Source of the DNA: JBDTVS01 sp040007095
GTDB lineage: Bacteria; Acidobacteriota; Vicinamibacteria; Vicinamibacterales; CAVVIG01
Assembly: GCA_040007095.1 (NCBI GenBank)
Contig: JBDTVS010000117.1
Span: 124,001 to 188,000 of the forward strand
Length of the DNA: 64,000 nucleotides
Reading direction: 5' to 3'
Position 1 is the stretch's first letter, and each line of letters opens with the position of its first letter. Below, piece after piece: positions 1 through 6,765 of the stretch. The notes under the pieces are model-generated. The model searched no databases, was not told the origin of the DNA, and worked only from the letters and a program-made list of their open reading frames with translations. Made by a program: the position numbers and the translations under genes.

Positions 1-368
1 GGGAACCAGGTCGGGTTGTGCATCGTCGGGTCAACGCCGACGAATAGGCCCATCTCCAAGTGCACACCAAACATCAACGTGATCGCTTGGCCGCGAGGGT
101 CGAAATAAAGTTCGTGACAGCGATCGGAGCTGCCTCCATAGGTGATCTGGAACCGGTGCCTGTCAGGCCTTCCGGCTCGTCGAAACCCGTTGGCTATGAA
201 GGCGTAGCAGACCAGTTCGCGCTCGATGCCTGTTGGCGTCTTGACCGTGAATTCGAACGGGGCCGTTGTGGGGTTCGCGCGCACGAGAATCTCGGCGCCG
301 CATTCTCGGAGTGCCTGTTCGATGAGGGCGACGATATTGCTTCGACGCAGACCGCTGTAGCGTCTCAT
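1..368 (-). CDS. Unknown protein, N-terminal part (cut by window edge)
   Basis: An open frame on the minus strand starts with ATG at 368 (MRRYSGLRRSNI) and stays open to base 1, giving about 122 codons, so the C-terminus lies outside the window. Its composition is that of a soluble protein. It has a helical start (residues 8-25), a beta-rich middle, a run around residues 80-100 containing RFQITYGG and HELYFDPRG, and near the edge the segment GLFVGVDPTMHNPTWF. I do not recognise the family with certainty. The pattern of a YGG..DPRG stretch followed by GLFVGVDP.MHNPT recalls uncharacterised proteins that are sometimes labelled restriction-endonuclease-like, but no catalytic motif is visible in the part present. 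There is no strong ribosome binding site, so the start is moderately supported. It is followed by about 150 bp with no visible feature. Confidence 0.65.
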   Translation of the reverse strand, partial: MRRYSGLRRSNIVALIEQALRECGAEILVRANPTTAPFEFTVKTPTGIERELVCYAFIANGFRRAGRPDRHRFQITYGGSSDRCHELYFDPRGQAITLMFGVHLEMGLFVGVDPTMHNPTWF

Positions 369-518
369 CTGAGTTCTTGCGGTGTACGGTTGATCACGAG
401 GCTTCGCTGCACGCTTGGGAGCGTAGGGGCAGAGCGCCCGGCGGTCAAGACGAGAGCACAGGCGGATCGAGAAGGGCTGCCAAGACCGCGAGCGTGGCGG
501 GGCCAGTGAACTGAGGCG

Positions 519-1529
519 TCACAGTTTCAGTAGCGCAGCCGTGTTGCGCCAGTAGATGCGCTCGCGTTCCTCGACCGAGATGGGCAGGCGGTCGATGATG
601 GCGATGGTCTCGCGGATGTACATCGGACCCTTCTCGGGATCGAACGGGGCATCCGACGCGAACAGCACGTGGTCGACGCCGAAAAATCCGAGCCCGCAGA
701 CCGTGCCGTCGTACGCGCCCATCAAGGCCGTATCGGCGTAAAACATCCGGAAGTAGTCGATCGGGCGCTTCTTCAAGCCCTTCAGCACCAGCGACAGATC
801 CTGGTCCGACGTGCGGACGCCAAGCTGGTCCCAGCCGTGACCCACCCGGCCCTCGAAATACGGCGCCATTGCCCCCATGTGATGGCTGATGACCTTGAGC
901 GCGGGAAAGCGGTCGAACAGCCCGGCGAACACGATGCGCGCCATCGCCACGCTGGTTTCGTAGGGCCATCCGAACGTCCACCAGACCTCGAATTGAGACG
1001 TCTCCTCGGTGGTCGGGTAGTCGCTCGACGCCGCTCCCCGGTACGGATGCAGCCAGATCGGCAGATCGTAGCCCGCCATCGTCTCGAAGATGGGTAGAAA
1101 CTCCGGCGCGGAAAGCGGCTTGCCCTGAATGTTCGAGAAGATCTGGATGCCGCGCGCGCCGAGTTGGTCCACCGCACGCTGCGCTTCACGCACCGCGCCG
1201 TCGGGATCGTTGTAGGGAAGCGACGCGACGAACCCCGCGAAGCGATCGGGATACTGCGCGACCAGCTCGGCCATGCCGTCGTTGGCAAGTCGCGCGAGCT
1301 CGGTAGCCTCGGCCGGATTCCCCATCGCTTCAAGCGGCGGCGTCGGCAGCGACAGAACCTGCTGGTAGTCCGCAAAGCGATCCATCACCCGGAACCGCTC
1401 GTCGAGATCGTAAAGCATCGGGACGCCGCGACTGCGTTTGCCGACATCCTTGAAATCGCCGGCGACCCGCATCAATCGTTCGTAGAAGGCGCGCGGGTAG
1501 ATGTGCGTGAAAACGTCGATTTTGCGCAT
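519..1529 (-). CDS. Amidohydrolase-2 (ACMSD-like) family protein
   Basis: A 336-residue cytosolic TIM-barrel metal-dependent hydrolase or decarboxylase of the amidohydrolase-2 family, which includes aminocarboxymuconate semialdehyde decarboxylase and resorcylate decarboxylases. Expected metal and catalytic positions seen are H161 in WLHPYRG, H216/H217 in VISHHMGAM and D293 in FASDAPFD. The N-terminal metal motif is unusual. Family members usually carry D-x-H-x-H after strand 1, while this protein has DVFTH (residues 5-9), with Phe at the first histidine position. ATG at 1529 is preferred over the in-frame TTG at 1541 because it starts directly at MRKIDVFTH. The stop of the upstream propeller gene lies 14 bp before it, so the two may be co-transcribed. 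The substrate cannot be told from sequence. Family assignment is firm and activity is open. Confidence 0.85.
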   Translation of the reverse strand: MRKIDVFTHIYPRAFYERLMRVAGDFKDVGKRSRGVPMLYDLDERFRVMDRFADYQQVLSLPTPPLEAMGNPAEATELARLANDGMAELVAQYPDRFAGFVASLPYNDPDGAVREAQRAVDQLGARGIQIFSNIQGKPLSAPEFLPIFETMAGYDLPIWLHPYRGAASSDYPTTEETSQFEVWWTFGWPYETSVAMARIVFAGLFDRFPALKVISHHMGAMAPYFEGRVGHGWDQLGVRTSDQDLSLVLKGLKKRPIDYFRMFYADTALMGAYDGTVCGLGFFGVDHVLFASDAPFDPEKGPMYIRETIAIIDRLPISVEERERIYWRNTAALLKL

Positions 1530-1542
1530 GGCTCGAATCAAC

Positions 1543-2802
1543 CTATTTCGCGGCGGCCCGAAGATCGAAGCAGGCCAGAGTGGCGTCGGGTGTATCGGTG
1601 TTGCGAATGTAGAGAAATCCGTCAGAAATCGCGGGCGTGGCGCGAATCGTCGGCGGCAGAATCTGTGCCTGTGCCAGCGGCTTGAACGCCTGCGGCGTGG
1701 CGTTGGCCAGGATCAGCTCGCCGGTCTCCCGCAGAATCACCAGCTTGTCGCCGGCCAGCGTCACGGTGCCGGCGTGGAATCGATCGACGCTCCACTTCAC
1801 GGCGCCGGTCGCCAGCTCCACCGAGCGGAAGCTCGGGTTGTATTCCTGGCGCCCGTGGAATCCGTACAAGAAGCCGTTGAGGTGAACGCTTGTCGCGTAG
1901 TGATTGGACAGCACCTCGTCGGACGACCAGAGATCCTTGAGCTCGTTCCCCTGCACCCGGATCGCGGCGGCGCCGGTGTCGTACGTCGCGGACACGAAGA
2001 TTACGTCGCCGACCACGAGCGGGGTCGCCGCATTCACCGACGACGCCGAGCGCGACCGCCACATCCGCTGAAAGAAAATATTGCCGCTCGATGGGTCGAG
2101 CCCGACCAGACCGTTCCGCGTGAGGAACACGGCCGTGCGTTTGCCGCCGAGCATCGCGCCGACGGGCGAGGAATAGCTGGCTTCGTGGTTGGTCGCGGTC
2201 CACATCACCGCGCCGGTCTCGGCGTTGAAGGCGACAATCCCTGCGCCCTTGCCGCCATCGGTGCCGCCCACGTTCGCGATGACGCGGCCGTCTTCCACCA
2301 GGGGAGATCCGGCGGCGCCGAAAAATCCCTTCTTCACGTTGAAGCGCGTCCGCGTGTCGACGCTCCAGACCTGGCGGCCGGTGGCGACGTCAATCGCGTG
2401 CAACTGCCCCTCCGCTCCGAACGTGTAGACGCGGTTGCCCGCGACCACCGGCACGGCGCGCGGTCCCTCGTCGAAACCGAAATCGTCGCGGTACGTGGTC
2501 GGGTAGGCAAAGTGCCACCGCGCCTCACCGGTACGCGGATCGAGCGCGTCGACCACTTCTTCACGCCCGACGCGGTGGAACAGGATGAGTCGATCGCCGG
2601 CCACCACGGGCCCGGCAAAGCCTTGACCAATTCGCTTTTCCCAGACCTTGCGCGGGCCGCCTGCGGGCCAGGTCGTGGCCAACGGCGGACCGGCGTAGAC
2701 ACCGTTTCGCTGCGGTCCAAGAAACTGCGGCCAGTCGGCCGCCGACAGTGCGGTGCCCGCCAGCAGCAAACATGCGAGCCGAAGGCCCCAATGGGTGCGC
2801 AT
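1543..2802 (-). CDS. Exported PQQ-like beta-propeller protein
   Basis: A 419-residue exported protein starting MRTHWGLRLACLLLAG. It has a Sec-type signal peptide with probable cleavage after ALSA, and maturity begins ADWPQFLGP. The rest is a chain of PQQ-like (YVTN/WD-type quinoprotein) propeller blades. Each blade repeats a pattern such as VYTFGAEGQLHAIDVATGRQVW: a hydrophobic strand, a turn containing ALD or AID, then an ATG.xxW strand. The second ATG (2802) is chosen because it gives a clean signal peptide; the frame also runs back to 2847. Proteins of this type in Acidobacteriota and Planctomycetota are usually annotated as outer membrane biogenesis BamB-like, but neither BamB function nor PQQ binding is shown here. 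It is one of seven related genes in this window. Confidence 0.85.
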   Translation of the reverse strand: MRTHWGLRLACLLLAGTALSAADWPQFLGPQRNGVYAGPPLATTWPAGGPRKVWEKRIGQGFAGPVVAGDRLILFHRVGREEVVDALDPRTGEARWHFAYPTTYRDDFGFDEGPRAVPVVAGNRVYTFGAEGQLHAIDVATGRQVWSVDTRTRFNVKKGFFGAAGSPLVEDGRVIANVGGTDGGKGAGIVAFNAETGAVMWTATNHEASYSSPVGAMLGGKRTAVFLTRNGLVGLDPSSGNIFFQRMWRSRSASSVNAATPLVVGDVIFVSATYDTGAAAIRVQGNELKDLWSSDEVLSNHYATSVHLNGFLYGFHGRQEYNPSFRSVELATGAVKWSVDRFHAGTVTLAGDKLVILRETGELILANATPQAFKPLAQAQILPPTIRATPAISDGFLYIRNTDTPDATLACFDLRAAAK

Positions 2803-2865
2803 GTCCGGAAACGATACCACGCTCGCCGACGCGCAGAGCCGATACATTTTTTAGTCGAGGGCCTG

Positions 2866-3057
2866 TTTCACCACCGAGCACGCCGAGCACACCGAGCAAA
2901 ACCGGCATGTTTCCAGTGATCTGCCCAGAAAACGCCGGAGAAGAACCCGACCAGGCTCTGTGATCTCTGCGCTAAAACGTTGTGACTTGTTCACTGATTC
3001 AGGTCGGGGACCTTGCTACGGTCCTTGTATCTTCGTGATTTCGCGTTTTCGTGGTTG
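2866..3057. repeat. Family A repeat mosaic (half arms)
   Basis: The divergent gap between the propeller gene (minus) and the TPR-like gene (plus) holds a 5' arm made of CACCGAG-type 9-mers at 2866-2896, the piece CTCTGTGATCTCTGCG at about 2957-2972, and a 3' arm of the CTTCGTG type at 3023-3057. The three pieces belong to three sub-types of the same 9-mer hairpin family seen elsewhere in the window, and they do not pair well with each other. It reads as a decayed mosaic of nested elements. Confidence 0.6.
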
Positions 3058-3081
3058 CATGTTGCCACTACCAACTAGAAT
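3055..3081 (+). promoter_or_regulatory. Candidate promoter for a leaderless GTG start
   Basis: TTGCAT at 3055-3060 and TAGAAT at 3076-3081 are spaced by 15 bp. The -10-like hexamer ends 6 nt before the GTG start at 3088, so transcription would begin at the start codon. Spacing is short and this is inference only. The -35 box overlaps the end of a repeat arm. Confidence 0.35.
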
Positions 3082-3087
3082 GCCGGA

Positions 3088-3720
3088 GTGACTCGATTTC
3101 TGCTGATTTGGCTGTTGATTGCCGGTGTCGCGCCGATCCATGCGGCTTCCGCACAGGCTCCCGGAGACCGTCCCCAGGCGATCTTCGATCGGGCGGTTAC
3201 GGACTTTTTCGCCGGCCGTGTCGCGGAATCCGCGGCGGGATTCGACACGCTGGTCCGAATGGACCCGGCCGGTGCGCCACAGCTCTGGCAGCGCGGCATC
3301 GCGCTCTATTACGCCGGCCGCTACAAGGATTGCCGGTTGCAGTTCGAATCGCACCGCACCGTCAACCCGAACGACGTCGAGAATGCCGCCTGGCATTTCC
3401 TCTGCGTCGCGCGCGGCGAATCGGTGGCGGCGGCGAAGATGGCATTGTTGCCGGTCGGGCCTGACGCGCGCACGCCGATGCGTCAGGTCTACGACATGTT
3501 TCGCGGCAGCCTGAAACCCGACCAGGTCATGGCGGCCGCGGGCGACCGGCCCGAAGCGCAGTTCTACGCGCACCTCTACCTGGGACTGTATTTCGAAGCG
3601 CTGGGCGACAGCGTTCGCGCGCTCGAACACATCAAGGCCGCGGCCGACGACCGCTTCGCGATGGGCGGCTACATGCATCGCGTCGCCCAGCTGCATCTCA
3701 GTCGTCTTCAGCGCCAATAG
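3088..3720 (+). CDS. Exported TPR-like protein of unknown function
   Basis: 210 residues starting at GTG 3088 (the upstream ATG at 3080 runs into a stop at once). An N-terminal signal peptide, about residues 1-24, ends in AASAQA. The rest is helical with tetratricopeptide character: the pairs AIFDRAVTDFFAGRVAESAAGFD, GIALYYAGRYKDCRLQFE and YLGLYFEALGDSVRALEHI look like TPR helices, with family-typical A/G/Y spacing. That recalls small exported TPR proteins such as the NlpI group, but no specific role can be given. No Shine-Dalgarno site is seen; a -10-like hexamer lies 6 nt upstream. The next propeller gene follows after 22 bp on the same strand, so they probably form one transcript. Confidence 0.7.
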   Translation: MTRFLLIWLLIAGVAPIHAASAQAPGDRPQAIFDRAVTDFFAGRVAESAAGFDTLVRMDPAGAPQLWQRGIALYYAGRYKDCRLQFESHRTVNPNDVENAAWHFLCVARGESVAAAKMALLPVGPDARTPMRQVYDMFRGSLKPDQVMAAAGDRPEAQFYAHLYLGLYFEALGDSVRALEHIKAAADDRFAMGGYMHRVAQLHLSRLQRQ

Positions 3721-3742
3721 GCAGATCGCAAGCAGACAGATC

Positions 3743-4990
3743 ATGTCCGGTGTGCCCCGCCCTCCTGGCGTGCGCTCGACCCTCGGCGTCCTGCCCATTC
3801 TCTGCCTGCTGTTCACGTCGGCTCACGCCGAGGATTGGACCCAGTTCCGCGGTCCCACGGGACAAGGCCATTCCTCCGAGCGCGGCGTTCCCGTCGAATG
3901 GAGTGAATCGCGCAACGTCGTGTGGAAGACACGCGTGCCAGGCACAGGTTGGTCGTCGCCGGTCGTGGCCGACGGCCGCGTCTGGCTCACCTCGGCCGTG
4001 AAGGACCGCGGGGGCTCGCTGCGGGCCGTCGCCTTCGATGTCGAGACCGGACGGGAGCTCGTCAATACCGAAGTCTTTCGCCCCAGACGCTCTGACCCCT
4101 TGAATGCCAAGAACACCCTCGCCTCCCCGACACCCATCGTCGAGGGCGATCGTGTCTACGTCCATTTCGGCGACGACGGCACGGCGGCGCTTACGACCGG
4201 CGGGGAGATCGTCTGGAAGATCCGCATGTCCTACGACTCGCAGCACGGCAACGGCGGATCTCCGGTGTTGTATCGAGATCTGCTGATCGTCAGTTGCGAT
4301 GGCAGCGACCAGGCGTTCGTGGTGGCCATCGACAAGGCCACCGGCAAGATCCGGTGGAAGACGTCGCGGCGTCAGCCCTGGGACCAGGCGTACACGACAC
4401 CGCTGGTGATTCGAGTCGGCGATCGCGATCAACTGGTCAGCGTCGGCGCGTATCGCGCCGCGGCGTACGATCCCGAGTCCGGCAAGGAAATCTGGCGAGT
4501 CAGCTACGCCGATGGATTTTCGAATGTCCCGCGGCCGGTGTTCGGTCACGGTCTGGTGTACATCGCGACCGGATTTCAGCAGCCGTTGCTGATTGCCGTG
4601 CGCCCGGATGGGACTGGCGATGTGACCAAAACGCACATCGCGTGGACGCTGCGCCGAAGCGCACCGCTTACGCCATCACCGCTGCTCGTCGGTGACGAGC
4701 TCTACATCGTCAACGACGGCGGAATCGCCTCGTGCCTGGATGCGGCGACCGGCACGCTTCAGTGGCAACAGCGGCTGGGCGGCAACTTTTCGGCGTCGCC
4801 GGTATTCGCCGACGGACGAATCTATTTCTTGAGCGAGGAAGGGATCGCGACCGTGTTGTCCCCGGGGAAGGAATTCCACAAGCTGGCCGCCAACGCGCTC
4901 GACGGCGCCACGCTGGCGTCGATGGCGGTGTCCGGCGGCTCGATCTTCATCCGCTCACACACCCATCTCTACCGGATCGCGCAGAAATAG
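3743..4990 (+). CDS. Exported PQQ-like beta-propeller protein
   Basis: 415 residues. A signal peptide (LPILCLLFTSAHA, cleavage about residue 29) precedes the typical mature start EDWTQFRGPTGQGHS, the same DWxQxRGPxxxG entry motif carried by its paralogues. About seven PQQ-like blades follow, with the repeating cores AVAFDVETGREL, AIDKATGKIRW, AAYDPESGKEIW and CLDAATGTLQW. It should be periplasmic or outer-membrane associated. No catalytic quinoprotein signature (adjacent disulfide, Ca-binding Asp/Glu set) is evident, so enzyme activity is not assumed. It follows the TPR-like gene by 22 bp and ends 192 bp before a convergent paralogue, with a Family A hairpin between them. Confidence 0.85.
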   Translation: MSGVPRPPGVRSTLGVLPILCLLFTSAHAEDWTQFRGPTGQGHSSERGVPVEWSESRNVVWKTRVPGTGWSSPVVADGRVWLTSAVKDRGGSLRAVAFDVETGRELVNTEVFRPRRSDPLNAKNTLASPTPIVEGDRVYVHFGDDGTAALTTGGEIVWKIRMSYDSQHGNGGSPVLYRDLLIVSCDGSDQAFVVAIDKATGKIRWKTSRRQPWDQAYTTPLVIRVGDRDQLVSVGAYRAAAYDPESGKEIWRVSYADGFSNVPRPVFGHGLVYIATGFQQPLLIAVRPDGTGDVTKTHIAWTLRRSAPLTPSPLLVGDELYIVNDGGIASCLDAATGTLQWQQRLGGNFSASPVFADGRIYFLSEEGIATVLSPGKEFHKLAANALDGATLASMAVSGGSIFIRSHTHLYRIAQK

Positions 4991-5087
4991 TGTCGGAACC
5001 ACGCATTGAAGCGTTCTTCGCTTGCACCTACTGCGTTTTTCGACAAGCGTGTCGTCGTGCTTCTCTCAAATACGTCGCGAGTTCTTG

Positions 5088-5162
5088 AACGACAAAGAAC
5101 ACGAAAGGCGAATGTTTCCCGCTCGGGGAACGGCTTTGTGGCCTTCGTGTCCTTTGTGTTCG
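5088..5162. repeat. Family A hairpin (ACGAAGG type)
   Basis: The 5' arm 5088-5108 (AACGACAAAGAACACGAAAG) and the 3' arm 5134-5162 (read on the other strand: CGAACACAAAGGACACGAAG) are near complementary around a 25-nt loop. Each arm is built of imperfect 9-nt units. It lies between two convergent propeller genes and could act as a bidirectional terminator, although there is no T tract. Confidence 0.7.
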
Positions 5163-5181
5163 GACCCAGCCCGCTGTCAGA

Positions 5182-6423
5182 TCACCGGGCGCGGACGTCG
5201 TATGCCGCCAGCGTGTCCTGGTTGCGAAGGTAGAGCCGGCCGCTGCTCACGACAGGGTGCGCCCAGCTCGGCAGACCTTTGTCGGCAATCTTGAACCGGC
5301 CCGTTTCGCGATATGCGCCGGGCACCGCATCCGCAAGGCCGACGACGTTGTCCTCGCCGAGCAGGTAGAGGTGACCATCGGCGTAGGTGAGCGAGCCCTT
5401 CCCGACGCTGCGGTGTCGCCACATCGTCTCGCCGGTTGAAAACTTCAGGCAGCTGAGAATCGAATTGTTGAAGCCGTAGAGATAGCCGTCCACCAGCACG
5501 ACACCGCCGTGATGGTTTTGCATCTCTCGCGTGAAGTAGATCTGCTGCGCCTTGATCTCGCCGCTTTGCGCCGTCAGTCCGAGCAGCGCGGCGCCGGTGC
5601 CGTACCCCGAGGTATAGAAGACCTTGTTGTCGAAAAAAATCGGCGTGGCGATATTGGCAGTGCCGTTGGCCACGTTCTTCTGATGCCACATCAACTTGCC
5701 GTCCGTGGCACGAACGCCGATGCCCGCCTCGCCGGTCAGCGTCATGATCGTGCGAACCCCCTGCACGTCCGCCACGATGGCCGAGGCATATCCCGCCTCG
5801 TCGCTCAGTTCCTTGGCCACCCACACCGTCTGCCCCGACATCTTGTTCAATGCCACCATCCCAGCCCCACGTCCCCCCGGGGTGACGATGACGTTGTCGC
5901 CGTCAACGAGCGGCGATTCGCTGAGCAGCCAGACAATGTTGCGGCCACCGAAATCCTTCAGGATGTTGCGTTGCCACACAGCCGCGCCGTCCTGGACTTT
6001 CAGACACGCGAGATCGCCGTTCTCGGTCAAGACGTAGAGGCGATCGCCGTCGACAGTTGGCGTGCTTCTCGGCCCGGAACCCCTGTCGTTGCTGCCCGCC
6101 GGCCCGAGCGCCTTTGACCACACCCCTTTCCCATCTGCGCGGTTGAGGGCGTAGACGACGCTCCGCCCGCCGGCCGACCCTTGTGTGAAGATGTGCTCGT
6201 CCTTGATCGCCACTGACCCGTAGCCGGCGCCAATGCCCGCCACCGACCACAGCAGCGGCGGCCCCGACGGTGGCCATGCCTTGAGGAGGCCCGTCTCCTT
6301 CGAGAGGTTGCTGCGATCGGGTCCGTGCCATTGGGGCCAGTCGGTGGAGGAACCCGATTGGCCGGCGGCGCCGGTCGTCAGACCTACCACGAGCGCGAGC
6401 TGAATGAGCTGCCGGTTGACCAT
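5182..6423 (-). CDS. Exported PQQ-like beta-propeller protein
   Basis: 413 residues from ATG 6423, which has a GAGGAG ribosome binding site about 9 nt upstream; the frame runs on to 6585 without such a site. The signal peptide MVNRQLIQLALVVGLTTGAAG is followed by a mature region beginning near STDWPQWHGPDRSNLS. PQQ-like blades run to the C-terminus (VVYALNRADGKGVW, ACLKVQDGAAVWQ, GVRATDGKLMWHQ, SCLKFSTGETMW). A GGxGAGMVALN segment resembles the same position in the 1543-2802 protein, so these two are the closest pair. It is predicted to be exported; function unknown. Confidence 0.85.
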   Translation of the reverse strand: MVNRQLIQLALVVGLTTGAAGQSGSSTDWPQWHGPDRSNLSKETGLLKAWPPSGPPLLWSVAGIGAGYGSVAIKDEHIFTQGSAGGRSVVYALNRADGKGVWSKALGPAGSNDRGSGPRSTPTVDGDRLYVLTENGDLACLKVQDGAAVWQRNILKDFGGRNIVWLLSESPLVDGDNVIVTPGGRGAGMVALNKMSGQTVWVAKELSDEAGYASAIVADVQGVRTIMTLTGEAGIGVRATDGKLMWHQKNVANGTANIATPIFFDNKVFYTSGYGTGAALLGLTAQSGEIKAQQIYFTREMQNHHGGVVLVDGYLYGFNNSILSCLKFSTGETMWRHRSVGKGSLTYADGHLYLLGEDNVVGLADAVPGAYRETGRFKIADKGLPSWAHPVVSSGRLYLRNQDTLAAYDVRAR

Positions 6424-6483
6424 GGCGATGCACTCCTCGTCAGGACTGCTGACATCGACGATCATACGTGAAGCGACCCAGCC

Positions 6484-6522
6484 GACCACCCCGAGAACGC
6501 CTCTTTGGCTCGGTGTGCCCGG
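6484..6522. repeat. Short Family A hairpin (CACCGAG type)
   Basis: GACCACCCCGAGAACGCC at 6484 is inversely repeated by TTTGGCTCGGTGTGCCCGGC (ending about 6522). It is a small, poorly conserved member of the CACCGAG sub-type, in the divergent gap 6424-6765. Confidence 0.4.
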
Positions 6523-6617
6523 CGAACGCGATGATGATTCGTACTTGGAAACACCGTACTTGAGTCGATCGACGACGAGTGACACAATTTCTTCTTAAGC
6601 CGCAGCGTGTGAAGAAA

Positions 6618-6709
6618 TACGACGTTTTAACGCAGAGCACGCGGAGATCGCAGAGAATGCCTGGGTCGGCTCTCAGCGTCCTCTGCGGCCTCTGCGTTGT
6701 ACGACGTGT
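6618..6709. repeat. Family A hairpin (CGCAGAG type)
   Basis: The 5' arm around 6621-6660 contains AACGCAGAGCACGCGGAG. The 3' arm 6668-6707 reads CTCTGCGGCCTCTGCGTTG. The arms pair across a loop of about 8 nt. The flank GTGTGAAGAAATACGACGTT, just before the 5' arm, recurs almost identically before the related arm at 10530, showing that the unit copied is larger than the arms. It lies 57 bp upstream of the start at 6766 and could affect expression there. Confidence 0.75.
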
Positions 6710-6765
6710 TGTCCAGCTCTTGGCTCGGGGACGTGAAACAGAGCGACAGGGGAAGGCGTAACGCA

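Noticed and set aside
1501..2919. 472-aa plus-strand frame over the first propeller gene
   Set aside because: Antisense shadow. It is rich in Arg, His and Pro, has no domain, and covers a gene with clear blades and a signal peptide on the other strand.
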